A stretch of DNA of 64,000 nt from Gemmatimonadales bacterium (GCA_036279355.1 DASUJH010000004.1:1-64000); one strand, 5' to 3'. Numbered from the stretch's first letter, positions 1 to 10,902 are shown. The notes: generated by a model from the letters alone, not told the origin. Made by a program: numbers and translations.

Positions 1-479
1 GATGAGCGCCCCCGGCACCAGATACCCGGCCAGGTTGAACCCCTCGGCCGGCGGCGCCATGAGCACCTTCTCGCCGTACTTGGCGACGAAGGCATCGACG
101 ATCTGCTGCGCCGTCTTGCCGCTGTCGTAGAGTGCCACCACTTCCTTGTGCAGCTCGGGCGAGTAGCTGCACGAAAAGTCGGTGGTCCGGCAGGTGTAGA
201 TGTCGAGATTGCAGCCGCAGGTGCAGTGCAGGTGCTGCTCGATTTGCTTGATCGCTTCGTCGTTGTCGGCGGCGGTGGTGGCGCTGAGCGGTCGGCCAGC
301 GGCATCCGGATCGCGCAGGCTGCCGTTGGCTCCTTGGCCCGCGAGCGGCTCCTGCCCCGGCTGCTGGCCGAGGAGCCGCTCCAGCGGTGCCATGCCGGCT
401 GCCGCGCCAGCAGCCGCGGAAAGGCCGAGCGCACCGGCCCCGATCCGTGCCGCGCCCGCCTGAAGGAATCGCCGGCGGT

Positions 480-483
<4 letters not shown>
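1..483 (-). CDS. ccmH: cytochrome c maturation protein CcmH (3' end beyond window)
   Basis: CcmH reduces apocytochrome c thiols for haem attachment on the outer face of the cytoplasmic membrane. The visible 161 residues begin with an RRRFLQ motif and an Ala-rich hydrophobic segment, which looks like a twin-arginine-type signal. The body then shows a Cys cluster (Cys87, 89, 91, 98, 105) where typical CcmH has LRCxxC, and the family motif YGEKVLMAPPAEGFNL at about 136-151. The GTG start shares its bases with the ccmF stop (GTGA, 480-483), so translation is probably coupled. The C-terminal membrane helix lies beyond position 1. The family call is firm; function of the altered Cys motif is inferred. 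Confidence 0.85.
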
Positions 484-2515
<2,032 letters not shown>

Positions 2516-2519
<4 letters not shown>

Positions 2520-2938
2520 GCCTTCCTGGTGGCGAACTTGGCCTCGTAGCGCGAGCCGCACTTGGCGAGGACGTCGGTGGCGCGGATGACGCCGTCCCGT
2601 CCGAGCCGGCCCTCCACCACGACGTCGATGTCGTCGGCGTCGGTGAAGGTGTCGGGCACCAGGCCGTGATAGGTGACGGCGTAGGTCTTCACCCCATCCG
2701 ACACCTTGAAGTCGATGGTGCGGCTCGCCTCGTCGCGGCGGACCGAGCCGGGCACCACCTTGGCGCCGACTTTGAAGCCCACGTTTTCGACGAAGGTGGG
2801 GTCGGCCTGGGTCTTGGCCGCGAGCTCGGTGGGCGTGAGGAAGTAGGTGCCGGTTTCCTTTACCCCTTCCGTAATGAGAAACCCGACGCTGCCCACGATG
2901 AGCAGCGCGCCGAGGAGAAACTTGTGCCCAGCCTTCAT
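2516..2938 (-). CDS. ccmE: haem chaperone CcmE, CXXXY type
   Basis: CcmE carries haem covalently in the periplasm and hands it to CcmF. The 140-residue protein has an N-terminal anchor (about residues 6-22) and the OB-fold body. The haem-binding site is CGSRY (Cys127 to Tyr131) instead of the classical HxxxY. CXXXY CcmE proteins are known from Desulfovibrio and archaea. It is the first gene of the ccmEFH operon. The start is the only ATG that directly precedes the anchor. A TATATT -10-like hexamer lies about 30 bases upstream (2968-2973 on the minus strand). Confidence 0.93.
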
Positions 2939-2967
2939 GAAGCGCTCCGGTGCAAGCACGGTAACCC

Positions 2968-2973
2968 AATATA
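2968..2973 (-). promoter_or_regulatory. putative -10 element of the ccmEFH operon
   Basis: A TATATT hexamer on the minus strand sits in the AT-rich patch between ccmE and glpK, giving a predicted leader of about 22 bases. No convincing -35 hexamer is seen at 16-18 bases upstream. Confidence 0.4.
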
Positions 2974-3003
2974 TAGAGAGCGGAGCCCCGGGGGCCTCAC
3001 CCC

Positions 3004-4500
3004 TCAGCCGCGCGCCCATGCGAGCGCGGCCCCGACCGCGCGCTCCCAGGCGCTGAGGCGCGATGCCCGCTCGGCGTCTGTAATCCGGGGCTCGAAGCGG
3101 GTGAACCGCCGGCCTGCCTCGAACTGATCCACCGACTCCCAGATGCCGAGCGCGACGCCGGCGAGCCCGGCCGCGCCGAGCGCCGTTGTCTCGATGAGAT
3201 CGGGACGCTCGGCGGGCAGGCCCAGCACGTCCGCCTGAAACTGCATCAGCCAGTTGTTGGCGGAGGCGCCGCCGTCCACCCTGAGCGCCGGAACGTCGAG
3301 CGGCGCATCTCCGGACCCGTCGGCCGCCATTGCGCGGAGCAGGTCGGCGCTGCTGTATGCCATCGCCTCGAGCGCCGCGCGCGCGAGGTGGGCGCGGGTG
3401 GTGCCGCGGGTGAGGCCGGTGATGGTGCCGCGTGCCGCCGGCTCCCAGTGGGGCGTGCCGAGGCCGACGAACGCCGGCACGAAGGTGACGCCGCCGGTGT
3501 CCTCGACGCTCCGGGCAAGCGCTTCGGTGTCGGCCGCGTGGGCGATGAGGCCGAGGCCGTCGCGCAGCCACTGCACCGCGGCGCCCGCTATGAAGACGCT
3601 CCCCTCGAGCGCGTACGCCGGCTCGCCGCGCGGTCCGCACGCTGCCGTCGCGAGGATTCCGGCGCCCGGAATCGGCAGCTCGGCGCCGCGATAGACCAGC
3701 AGGAAGGCGCCGGTGCCGTAGGTGTTCTTCGCGAGCCCCTCGGTGCAGCAGCCCTGGCCGTAGAGCGCAGCCTGCTGGTCGCCGGCCAAGCCCGCGATCG
3801 GGAGCGCCGCGCCGAGATGCTCGGGCTCCGTCTCACCGACGACGCCGGCCGACCGCACGATGCTGGGCAACAGCTCGCGCGGCACGCCGAAGAGGCGGAG
3901 CAGCTCGGGGTCCCACTCGCGCGCGGCGAGCCCGTAGAGCAGGGTGCGCGAGGCGTTGGTGTGGTCGGTGACGTGGGCGCGCCCGCCCGTGAGCCGCGCC
4001 ACGAGCCAGCTCTCGACCGTGCCCCCCGCCAGCTCGCCCCGCTCGGCGCGGCGGCGGAGCGACGCGTCTCTCAAAAGCCACTCGAGCTTGGTGGCGGAGA
4101 AATAGGGATCGGCCACGAGCCCGGTGCGCTCGCGCAGCAGCGTCTCGGCGCCCGAATCCCGCAGCTCGCGGCAGCGCCCGGTGGTGCGGCGGTCCTGCCA
4201 GACGATCGCGGGTGCGACGGGTCGGAGGCTGCGGCGATCCCAGAGCACCACGGTTTCGCGCTGGTTGGTGATGCCGAGTCCGGCGGGCCGCTCGCCGCGG
4301 GCGCGGGCCTGGTCCATCGCCTCGCGCATCGCCTCGAGCGAGGAGCGGACGAGGTCATCGGGATCGTGCTCCACCCAGCCCGGCTCAGGGTAGTGCTGAG
4401 GGAATTCGCGGTAGCCGCGGCCGAGGACCGTCCCGTCCTGGTGCACGACGAGCGCGGTGGAACCGGTGGTGCCCTGGTCGAGGGCGAGGATGGAAGGCAT
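3004..4500 (-). CDS. glpK: glycerol kinase
   Basis: Phosphorylates glycerol to sn-glycerol 3-phosphate with ATP in the cytoplasm. The 498-residue protein starts with the FGGY-kinase phosphate motif LALDQGTTGSTALV and has the substrate-loop signature GWVEHDPDDL near residue 40, the INTD-like segment GLGITNQRET, and the C-terminal DGGASANNWLMQFQADVLG. Length matches bacterial GlpK. The ATG matches the canonical N-terminus; earlier in-frame codons add an unrelated Arg-rich leader. It lies 22 bases after mtnA on the same strand. No glpF or glpD is nearby, so glycerol uptake and oxidation genes must lie elsewhere. Confidence 0.95.
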   Translation of the reverse strand: MPSILALDQGTTGSTALVVHQDGTVLGRGYREFPQHYPEPGWVEHDPDDLVRSSLEAMREAMDQARARGERPAGLGITNQRETVVLWDRRSLRPVAPAIVWQDRRTTGRCRELRDSGAETLLRERTGLVADPYFSATKLEWLLRDASLRRRAERGELAGGTVESWLVARLTGGRAHVTDHTNASRTLLYGLAAREWDPELLRLFGVPRELLPSIVRSAGVVGETEPEHLGAALPIAGLAGDQQAALYGQGCCTEGLAKNTYGTGAFLLVYRGAELPIPGAGILATAACGPRGEPAYALEGSVFIAGAAVQWLRDGLGLIAHAADTEALARSVEDTGGVTFVPAFVGLGTPHWEPAARGTITGLTRGTTRAHLARAALEAMAYSSADLLRAMAADGSGDAPLDVPALRVDGGASANNWLMQFQADVLGLPAERPDLIETTALGAAGLAGVALGIWESVDQFEAGRRFTRFEPRITDAERASRLSAWERAVGAALAWARG

Positions 4501-4522
4501 CTCGCGACCGGCGTGCCGTCCG

Positions 4523-5563
4523 CTACGCCGGCGTCGTGTGCGCAACCTCGGCAATTGCGCCCGGCGCCAGCAGTCCCCGATCGGTAATGATTCCCGCCAC
4601 CAGCTCGGCCGGCGTCACGTCGAATGCCGGGTTCCACACCGACACGCCGCTCGGTGCCGTCGGCCGGGCACCCCAGCACGTCACCTCGTCGGCCGCGCGC
4701 TCCTCGATCGGAATGTTCGCGCCGTCGGGCGTGGCGAGGTCCACCGTCGAGCTCGGCGCCGCCACGTAGAGCGGCACCCCGTGCGCCCGCGCGGCGAGCG
4801 CCAGCGCGTAGGTGCCGATCTTGTTCGCCACGTCGCCGTTGGCCGCGATCCGGTCCGCGCCCACGATGGCGCAGGCGACGTCCCCGCGCCTCAGCCGGCT
4901 CGCCACCATGTTGTCGGTGACGACGGTGCACGGAACCCCGGCGCGCGACAGCTCCCACGCGGTGAGCCGGCTCCCCTGGAGCAGCGGCCGGGTTTCCGGA
5001 ACGATGACGCGCACCGAGCGCCCGGCCGCGTGTGCCGCGTAGATGGGCGCGAGCGCGGTGCCGATGCCGCCGGTCGCAAGCGCGCCGGCGTTGCAGACCG
5101 TGCACACGGTGGCGCCGTCGGGCACGAGCGGCAGACCGAGCTGCCCGATGCGGTCGCACATCGCGCGGTCCTCGTCCCAGATCGCCTGCGCCTCGTCGAT
5201 GAGCGAGGCCCGAATTGCCGCGCCGTCGCCCGGCGTAGCGTGCGCCCGGCGCTGCGTCCGGTCGAGCGCCCAACGCAGGTTCACCGCGGTGGGTCGCGTG
5301 GCGGCCAGCGTACGGCACGCCTCGTCCACGCGGGCGAGCGCGTCGCTTCGGGCGATCTTCCGCTCGTCGAGCGCCTGCACCACTCCCATCGCCGCCGCGA
5401 TGCCGATGAGCGGCGCCCCGCGGACGCGGAGCATGCGGATGGCCTCGGCCACATCCATCACTGAGGTGAGCTCGAGGTAGCGCTCCTCGGTCGGAAGGCG
5501 GGTCTGGTCGAGCAGGCGGATGCCGCGCGCGGCGGTCCACGCGATGGGGCGGATGGACGTCAT
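4523..5563 (-). CDS. mtnA: S-methyl-5-thioribose-1-phosphate isomerase
   Basis: Isomerises methylthioribose 1-phosphate to the ribulose form in the methionine salvage pathway. The 346-residue sequence carries VRGAPLIGIAAAMG, the catalytic-Cys segment TVCNAGALATGG, and GADRIAANGDVANKIGTY with the catalytic Asp, all hallmarks of MtnA rather than eIF2B proteins. A TTG codon four codons upstream is an alternative start; the ATG is preferred. A TATCTT hexamer (5574-5579, minus strand) lies 10 bases before the ATG and could drive a very short leader. No other methionine-salvage genes are visible; glpK follows directly. Confidence 0.93.
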   Translation of the reverse strand: MTSIRPIAWTAARGIRLLDQTRLPTEERYLELTSVMDVAEAIRMLRVRGAPLIGIAAAMGVVQALDERKIARSDALARVDEACRTLAATRPTAVNLRWALDRTQRRAHATPGDGAAIRASLIDEAQAIWDEDRAMCDRIGQLGLPLVPDGATVCTVCNAGALATGGIGTALAPIYAAHAAGRSVRVIVPETRPLLQGSRLTAWELSRAGVPCTVVTDNMVASRLRRGDVACAIVGADRIAANGDVANKIGTYALALAARAHGVPLYVAAPSSTVDLATPDGANIPIEERAADEVTCWGARPTAPSGVSVWNPAFDVTPAELVAGIITDRGLLAPGAIAEVAHTTPA

Positions 5564-5593
5564 GGCGAGAATCAAGATAGCGCGAATCCAGCG

Positions 5594-7117
5594 CTACGCG
5601 GCTAGTTCCGGCCGATCCGCGACGCAGCGGAGGAACGCGGCGAGCACGTCGGGCCGCCACCAGTGCGCCACCTCGCGCATGCGCGCGACCGCGTCGCGCG
5701 GGGCGAGCGCCGTGCGGCAGCTCCGCTCGCTGGTGAGTGCGTCGTACACGTCGGCGATGCAGACCATCTGCGCGTGCAGCGGAATCGCATCGCCGGCGAG
5801 ACCGTCGGGATAGCCGCTGCCGTCGTACTTCTCGCGGTGCGAGCGGACGATCGGCGCGATCGGCCAGGGACAGTCGAGCCCCGCGAGACATTCGAGCCCC
5901 ACATGGTGCAGGTGCGCGCCGATGCGGAGCGTCGCGCGGTCGGTGGCGTCGAGGCCGAGCGCGTCGGCCACGCGCAGCGCGTACGCCGCGACCCGCGCGC
6001 CATGGCCGGGGCCGCCGTCGCCGTCGGACGTGAGCGACGGATCGGCAAGCACGGCGGCAAGGTAGGCGTCCTCCAGCTCGCCCAGCGTGGCACGCAGGTC
6101 CGCCAGGTCACCGCGGGCGCCCACTCGCGAAAAGAGGCTGTGCGCCGAGGTGAGCAGCGCGAGCGCAGGGCGCGGCCGGCCGATCGAGCGGTACAGCACC
6201 GCAAGCTCGCGGGAGGCCTCGGCCTCGCTCAGGAGCGATCCGGTGCTGGCCGCCAGCTCGATGGCCGATTGCAGCCGCCACTCCGCCGCCGCGGCGCGCC
6301 CGGCGCTCGCCAGCACCATGCCGAGCACCTTGAACGCATCCGCCATGTCGAGCCGAGTGCCGAGCTCCTCGAAGATCCGGAGCGCACCCTCCGCTTGTCG
6401 CTGCGCCTCTTCCGGCTGGTCCAGCGCAAGGAGGGCCTCGGCGCCGTTCAACAGGCAGAGACCCTCGAGGTGACGGTCGGGCAGGGCGCGGGCGAGCGCC
6501 ATGCTCCGCTCGTAGTGTCCCGCCGCCTCGCGCCAGCGCCGCTGGTCGGCGCAGACCATGCCGAGATTGTGCTCGACGATGGCGCACCCGCGGTTGGCGC
6601 CGGCTGCGCGATGGGCGGCGAGCGCACGAGCGTAGTGGCTCCGCGCCCCGTCGAGGTCGCCGCGAATGTTGGCGACGATGCCGAGGTTCTGCTCGATGCG
6701 CGCGCAGAGCTCGGCGCGGGCGCCGGCGAGCCGCGATGCCTGGCGAAAGCTCTCGTGCGCCGCGTCGACATCGCCGGCCTCGAGCTGCATGCCGCCGAGT
6801 GCGTTGAGCGCCTCGGCGCTCAGGAGGTCGTCGCCGAGCTGCCGCGCAACCTCGTGGCTCGCGCGACAGAGGCGGAGCGCTTCGGCTCGCTCGTTCGCGT
6901 GGTGGTGCACCACGGCGCGGCAGCGCATGGCTTCCGAGACGATCGCCAGGTTGCCCTCGCGCCGTGCGAGCGCCGCTGCGGCATCGTATCCCGCCGCCGC
7001 CTCCGTCAGGGCGCCATAATGCTCCCGGTCGCGCGCCTGGCGGAGCACGTCGGCGGCAACGGAGCCGCCCGCCCGCGGTGCATTGCGGGCGGGCGGGGGA
7101 ACCGGTTGCGGGTTCAT
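5594..7117 (-). CDS. TPR protein with degenerate HD-GYP domain
   Basis: A 507-residue cytoplasmic protein. The first 300 residues or so are helical TPR-like repeats of about 40 residues rich in Ala and Leu. The C-terminal 130 residues align with HD-GYP cyclic-di-GMP phosphodiesterases: [18 protein letters not shown], then [17 protein letters not shown] (GYP at 435-437) and [12 protein letters not shown]. The metal-binding HDIGK motif is changed to HHVGL (404-408), the usual HHE is HRE (427-429), and the roughly 40 residues normally between these motifs are missing. Hydrolysis is therefore doubtful; a sensor or scaffold role is inferred. It lies 27 bases downstream of a lipoprotein gene and 30 bases before mtnA, probably in one transcript. 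Confidence 0.85.
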   Translation of the reverse strand: MNPQPVPPPARNAPRAGGSVAADVLRQARDREHYGALTEAAAGYDAAAALARREGNLAIVSEAMRCRAVVHHHANERAEALRLCRASHEVARQLGDDLLSAEALNALGGMQLEAGDVDAAHESFRQASRLAGARAELCARIEQNLGIVANIRGDLDGARSHYARALAAHRAAGANRGCAIVEHNLGMVCADQRRWREAAGHYERSMALARALPDRHLEGLCLLNGAEALLALDQPEEAQRQAEGALRIFEELGTRLDMADAFKVLGMVLASAGRAAAAEWRLQSAIELAASTGSLLSEAEASRELAVLYRSIGRPRPALALLTSAHSLFSRVGARGDLADLRATLGELEDAYLAAVLADPSLTSDGDGGPGHGARVAAYALRVADALGLDATDRATLRIGAHLHHVGLECLAGLDCPWPIAPIVRSHREKYDGSGYPDGLAGDAIPLHAQMVCIADVYDALTSERSCRTALAPRDAVARMREVAHWWRPDVLAAFLRCVADRPELAA

Positions 7118-7144
7118 CGGACGGTCAACGGAAAGGCCGGAGGA

Positions 7145-7699
7145 TCACCACGCGACCGCGTAGCGCGAGAAGTGCTCCACATCGGCGCTAACGTGGTGGG
7201 TGAGGAGATCGTCCGCCGAGATCAGATACGAGAGGATCCGGAGCAGGTCGCTGGTGTACGCGATCCGCTTCGGCAGCAGCTGGCCGAGGAGCGGGCAGTT
7301 GGCGTAGCTCATCGTGAGGCGCGCCGGATGACCGCCGGCGAAGTGCAGCCCCTCGGGCCCGAACTTGACGGAGTTCACGGTGCTCACCGGCGCCTCCGCC
7401 GTGATCAGCACCGGGGCGGTCAGCGCGCCGGCCGGAATCGTGAGCGCGTGCGGACCGACGTCGATCGTGCCGCCCGCCGGACCGATCGTCTGCTCGGTGT
7501 AGGCATACGGCAGCGGCTTGCACGCGAGCAGGCCGGCGCCGATGCCGGTGCCCAGCAGGCCGCCGCCGGCGCTGCCGAGCAGGTTGGATGGAGCGGCAGG
7601 CTCGGTCGGGGCCGTCGGCCCGTTCCCGGAGGAGCAGCTCACGACGGTCGCGAGCAGCGAGGCCAGCAGGAGAGCGGAGAGTGCGCGCGCGGACTTCAT
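7145..7699 (-). CDS. putative lipoprotein with ZU5-like domain
   Basis: 184-residue secreted protein. The N-terminus is a lipoprotein signal ending in ATVVSC, with the lipid-bearing Cys at about residue 22. The middle contains TIGPAGGTIDVGPHALTIPAGAL, resembling the start of ZU5-type beta domains (GG.....G..L.IPAGAL) found in surface proteins. The C-terminal HHVSADVEHFSRYAVAW matches the end of such domains, where a hydrophobic HFS..A.. strand is common. No enzyme motif is visible. The ATG directly precedes the signal peptide, with GGAG nearby as ribosome site. It faces the enoyl-CoA hydratase across a 268-base divergent spacer. Confidence 0.75.
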   Translation of the reverse strand: MKSARALSALLLASLLATVVSCSSGNGPTAPTEPAAPSNLLGSAGGGLLGTGIGAGLLACKPLPYAYTEQTIGPAGGTIDVGPHALTIPAGALTAPVLITAEAPVSTVNSVKFGPEGLHFAGGHPARLTMSYANCPLLGQLLPKRIAYTSDLLRILSYLISADDLLTHHVSADVEHFSRYAVAW

Positions 7700-7933
7700 G
7701 AGAGGCTCCGGGTTCGGGTGAATGCCATGCGACGGTACCACGGCGCGGATCAATCCGGCCGTCGCCCGATCCCACACCTCGCGCGCCAGGGCGGCGAGGC
7801 AACTGTGCGTGGAATCGCGCGGTACGCGGAACGCCAGCACGAGCGGCCTCGCGTGGGGCAAGGCACATACCACGAGGCGCCTCGCTGGGCGCATGATGCG
7901 TCGGGTGCAACGGCTGGCAGCGCACGCGGGGCG

Positions 7934-7970
7934 TTTTGCGGGTTCTCGTCGCGCGTTAGCTTCCGGCATG
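7934..7970 (+). promoter_or_regulatory. putative leaderless promoter of the enoyl-CoA hydratase
   Basis: A TTTTGC (7934-7939; overlapping TTGCGG at 7936) is followed after 17 bases by the -10-like TAGCTT (7957-7962), only 5 bases before the ATG at 7968. Initiation 7 bases after the -10 would fall on the start codon. The same arrangement recurs at several other genes in the window. Confidence 0.45.
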
Positions 7971-8750
7971 ACATTCACGGCGTTGCTCTACGAGGTGGCC
8001 GGCGGGATCGCCCGAGTCACGATCAATCGCCCCGACAAGTTGAACGCGCTCAACGCAAGCGTCATCGCCGAGCTGGACGATGCGGTGAGTCACATCGAGA
8101 GCGACGCCGCGGTGGGTGGAGTGATCCTCACCGGCGCCGGCGGCAAGGCATTCGTGGCCGGTGCGGACATCGCGGAGCTGGCACAGCAGGGGCCAATGGA
8201 AGGCAAGGCGCGCGCGCAGGCGGGCCAACGCATGATGCGGCGCCTGGAGCGGTGCGGCAAACCGGTGATCGCGGCGGTGAACGGGTTCGCGCTGGGCGGT
8301 GGGTGCGAGCTTGCGATGGCGTGCCACCTGCGCGTGGCGAGCGAGACGGCAAAGTTCGGGCAGCCCGAAGTCAAGCTCGGGCTCGCGCCCGGCTACGGCG
8401 GGACGGTGCGGCTGCCGAGGCTCGTGGGACGGGGGCGCGCGCTCGAGCTCTTGCTCACGGGGGACATGATCGGCGCACAGGAGGCATGGCGCATCGGGCT
8501 GGTAAACCGCGTGGTGCCGGCGGACCGGCTGATGGCGGAGAGCGAAGCGCTGATGCGCACGATCCTCGCCCAGGGGCCACTGGCGCTGCGCGCCGTGCTC
8601 GAGGCGGTGGACGCGGGGCTCGACCTCCCGCTCGACGACGCGCTGCGCTTCGAAGCGAACCTGTTCGGCCTGCTCTCAGGGACCGCCGACATGCGCGAGG
8701 GCACGTCGGCGTTTCTGGAGAAGCGGGCGCCTCGGTTCGAGGGGAAGTAG
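7968..8750 (+). CDS. enoyl-CoA hydratase/isomerase (crotonase family)
   Basis: 260-residue crotonase-fold enzyme that hydrates trans-2-enoyl-CoA in beta-oxidation or a related acyl-CoA route. It shows VTINRPDKLNALN, the oxyanion-hole segments AGGKAFVAGADIAEL (about residue 60) and NGFALGGGCELAMACHLRVAS (about 100), and the catalytic Glu region FGQPEVKLGLAPGYGGTVRLPRLVG (about 130). Length is typical. The ATG was preferred over upstream in-frame codons, which would read through the divergent spacer. The precise substrate cannot be read from sequence. Confidence 0.93.
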   Translation: MTFTALLYEVAGGIARVTINRPDKLNALNASVIAELDDAVSHIESDAAVGGVILTGAGGKAFVAGADIAELAQQGPMEGKARAQAGQRMMRRLERCGKPVIAAVNGFALGGGCELAMACHLRVASETAKFGQPEVKLGLAPGYGGTVRLPRLVGRGRALELLLTGDMIGAQEAWRIGLVNRVVPADRLMAESEALMRTILAQGPLALRAVLEAVDAGLDLPLDDALRFEANLFGLLSGTADMREGTSAFLEKRAPRFEGK

Positions 8751-8755
8751 CGCGC

Positions 8756-8798
8756 GGGGCGGCGGGGCGGCGCTACCCCTGCTTCGCCCCGTCGCCCC
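8756..8798. terminator. strong hairpin between convergent genes
   Basis: A 14-base arm (8756-8769) pairs with 8785-8798 with a single G-U wobble and a 15-base loop. It sits at the convergent ends of the enoyl-CoA hydratase and flotillin genes and includes the flotillin stop codon. There is no U tract, so it would work only as a structure-dependent or bidirectional terminator. Confidence 0.55.
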
Positions 8799-10101
8799 GC
8801 GTCACCGGCCTCGGCGATACAGGTTGGGGCGCCACGGGATCGAGCATCCCGCTCTTGGCCACGAGCTGCGCCGCCAGCACCGTCTGGATCACCCCGCTGA
8901 TCTGCTGGGTCGTCGCCTCGGGCGCGCCACCGTCGCCCGCGATCGTGACGAGCTTCGCCTCCGCCAGCGCCTCCGCGATGACGGGCGCGATCTGCGGCAG
9001 CATCTCGATCTGCCGGTAACGGAAGTACGATTCCCCGCCCTCCCGGATCGCCTCGTTCACCTTTCGGATGCTTTCAGCCTGCGCCGTCGCCACCGTCGTG
9101 ATCCGGATCGCCTCCGCCTCCGCCGCAGCCTGCGCCTCGATCCGTACCCGCTCGGCGTCGGCCTTGGCCTGCGCGATCTGCGTCGCATCCAGCTCCGAGG
9201 CGCGCTGCACCGCCAGCGCGTCCTGCTTCTTCGCCTCGGCCGCCGCGACGAGCGCCGCGTTCGAGGCCTTGGTCTGCTCCAGCTCGCGCTGCTTGTCGGA
9301 GATGGCGCGCTCGGCGTCGAGTTGCGCCTCCTTCGAGCGCCGGGCCTGCTGCGCCGAAACGATCTCGGCGTTAGCCTGCGCCTCCGCGGCGCTCTGACGC
9401 CGCCGCGCCTCGGCCACCTCGCTCTGCACCGCCTTGATGTTGAGCGAGTTGAAGATGAGGCCGAGATCGGTGAGCTCGCGCGAGCACGCCTTGCGGATGA
9501 TCACGGCAAGCGGATCGTCATCGTCCTCAACGCTCCCGATGGGTGCGGGCGGCCCCGGCGGCGGCGCCGGCGCGAGCGCGGTACCCGGTGCCGCGCCCTC
9601 GCCCGATGGGAGCGCGCGCACCGGCGCCGTCTTGGCGGAGAAGAGCTGGTCGTGCGTGAGCAGGTTGATGGCGCGGCGGCCCGAGCTCGAGAGCAGGTCG
9701 GTGAGCGTGTTCACCTGATCGCCGTCCGGCTTGGAGAAGAAGCGGTTGGCCGCGGTCTTGATCAGCTCGTCGGTGTCGCCCACCGAGACGATCGCGCTCG
9801 CGAGCACGCGCACCTTGATCGGACGCGGGGTGCCGCTTGCATCCAGGTCCGCGGTCTGGTCGGTGATGTCGAGGTCGATGTTGATGACCTTGCTCGAGAT
9901 TGTCGTGCCGGTCGTGAGCAGCGGGATCTCCTTCGACTTCCCGGGCCCGCGGTAGATGACCGTGTGCCCGTGAAGCCAGCTCACGAGACGGATGGTGCCG
10001 GCTTCCACGTTGCGCAGGATGCTGCTCACAATGAGCGGAAGCACCACGACGACGCCGAGGACGACGATGGCGATGAGAAGCACTGGGCCGAGGAGTTCCA
10101 T
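8773..10101 (-). CDS. flotillin-like SPFH/Band-7 membrane protein
   Basis: 442-residue member of the flotillin/YqiK/FloT group, which scaffold ordered membrane domains. An N-terminal membrane segment (about residues 5-28) is followed by the SPFH domain with YRGPGKSKEIPLLTTGTTISS and IDLDITDQTADLDASG. A long Ala/Glu/Gln-rich coiled coil follows (about 230-360, with AEARRRQSAAEAQANAEI), then a hydrophobic tail region with QMLPQIAPVIAEALA-like residues. The upstream YqiJ-like gene is on the same strand 60 bases away, the usual pairing for this family. The 3' end lies inside a strong hairpin. Confidence 0.9.
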   Translation of the reverse strand: MELLGPVLLIAIVVLGVVVVLPLIVSSILRNVEAGTIRLVSWLHGHTVIYRGPGKSKEIPLLTTGTTISSKVINIDLDITDQTADLDASGTPRPIKVRVLASAIVSVGDTDELIKTAANRFFSKPDGDQVNTLTDLLSSSGRRAINLLTHDQLFSAKTAPVRALPSGEGAAPGTALAPAPPPGPPAPIGSVEDDDDPLAVIIRKACSRELTDLGLIFNSLNIKAVQSEVAEARRRQSAAEAQANAEIVSAQQARRSKEAQLDAERAISDKQRELEQTKASNAALVAAAEAKKQDALAVQRASELDATQIAQAKADAERVRIEAQAAAEAEAIRITTVATAQAESIRKVNEAIREGGESYFRYRQIEMLPQIAPVIAEALAEAKLVTIAGDGGAPEATTQQISGVIQTVLAAQLVAKSGMLDPVAPQPVSPRPVTRGDGAKQG

Positions 10102-10161
10102 GGGAAACGCTCCGAGAAGGAAAGACGCTGCGGGGCTTCGCGCGGCGCTACGCGCTATGCG

Positions 10162-10818
10162 TCATGCGGGGCCGAGGCGCGACACGGTGCAGCGCTGGCG
10201 GGAGGCGTCCACCGCCTCGACCGTGAGCCGGTCGCCGGCCCGCACCCGGACGCCCGCGGCGCGGTCCTCCGGGGCAAGGCTGCCGAGCAACTGCACCACC
10301 TGACCGTCGACCACGAGTCGCACCAGCCCGTCGCCGTCAGGACTGAAGCCGGTCACCGCCTGGGCCTCATCCATGATGCCGTGCTCCAAGGTGAGCGCAG
10401 GCTGTGAGGCAAAGCGGAGCAGCAGCCCCCAGAGCGGCCGGACAAGGAGCGCCTCGAACGCGATGCCGCCCGCGACCGCGGCGAGGAACAGCAGCGGTCC
10501 GCCGAGCAGACCGCGGAGTGCCAGCCCCACGGCACCGAATCCGATCAGCGCGCTGAAGGCGACGCGGGGCGAGAGCAGCATGAGCCACTGCGGGGCGTGG
10601 GCTTCCCCGCTGCCTTGGGTGGTGCCATGGCCGGCGGCCGCGTGCTCCGCGCCGCCATGGCCGGCGCCACCGTGCCCGGCGCCGTCACCGCCGGCCGCAT
10701 GGCCGTCCGCGCCGATGTGGCCGTGCGCGCCGGGCGCGTGCCCATGCGCGCCGAGCAGCGCCATGGCGCCGAGGCCCGCGCCACCCAGGGCGAGTGCAAA
10801 GAGGTAGGGATCGGGCAT
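10162..10818 (-). CDS. YqiJ/NfeD-like membrane protein with His/Gly-rich insert
   Basis: 218-residue protein encoded directly upstream of flotillin. It has an N-terminal hydrophobic segment, a low-complexity stretch of about 40 residues full of Gly, His and Ala (roughly 20-65, with repeated GHGG, GAHGH and AGHG), then two or three membrane helices, and a C-terminal OB-fold-like beta domain (LVRLVVDGQVVQLLGSL...VRAGDRLTVEAVD). YqiJ and NfeD proteins partner flotillins. The His-rich insert is unusual and could bind metal. A minus-strand TAGCTT (10836-10841) 17 bases upstream with GGAG before the ATG gives a short leader. Confidence 0.75.
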   Translation of the reverse strand: MPDPYLFALALGGAGLGAMALLGAHGHAPGAHGHIGADGHAAGGDGAGHGGAGHGGAEHAAAGHGTTQGSGEAHAPQWLMLLSPRVAFSALIGFGAVGLALRGLLGGPLLFLAAVAGGIAFEALLVRPLWGLLLRFASQPALTLEHGIMDEAQAVTGFSPDGDGLVRLVVDGQVVQLLGSLAPEDRAAGVRVRAGDRLTVEAVDASRQRCTVSRLGPA

Positions 10819-10902
10819 GAAAGGGCTCTCCGAACAAGCTAACGACCCTGCATTTCTTTCCCTATATCGGCTATTTTTCGGGGTTGCGAAACGAGGGCTC
10901 AC

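Noticed and set aside
5564-5593. SAM-type or S-box-like riboswitch before mtnA
   Set aside because: The spacer to the upstream gene is only 30 bases, with no structured leader.
5663-9019. 1,118-codon frame opposite the TPR/HD-GYP gene and neighbours
   Set aside because: Composition is the Arg/Ala-rich pattern of antisense frames, and real motifs lie on the other strand.
10819-10902. DnaA-box cluster or origin near recF
   Set aside because: No TTATCCACA-like cluster was seen; the short AT-rich patch is explained by divergent promoters.
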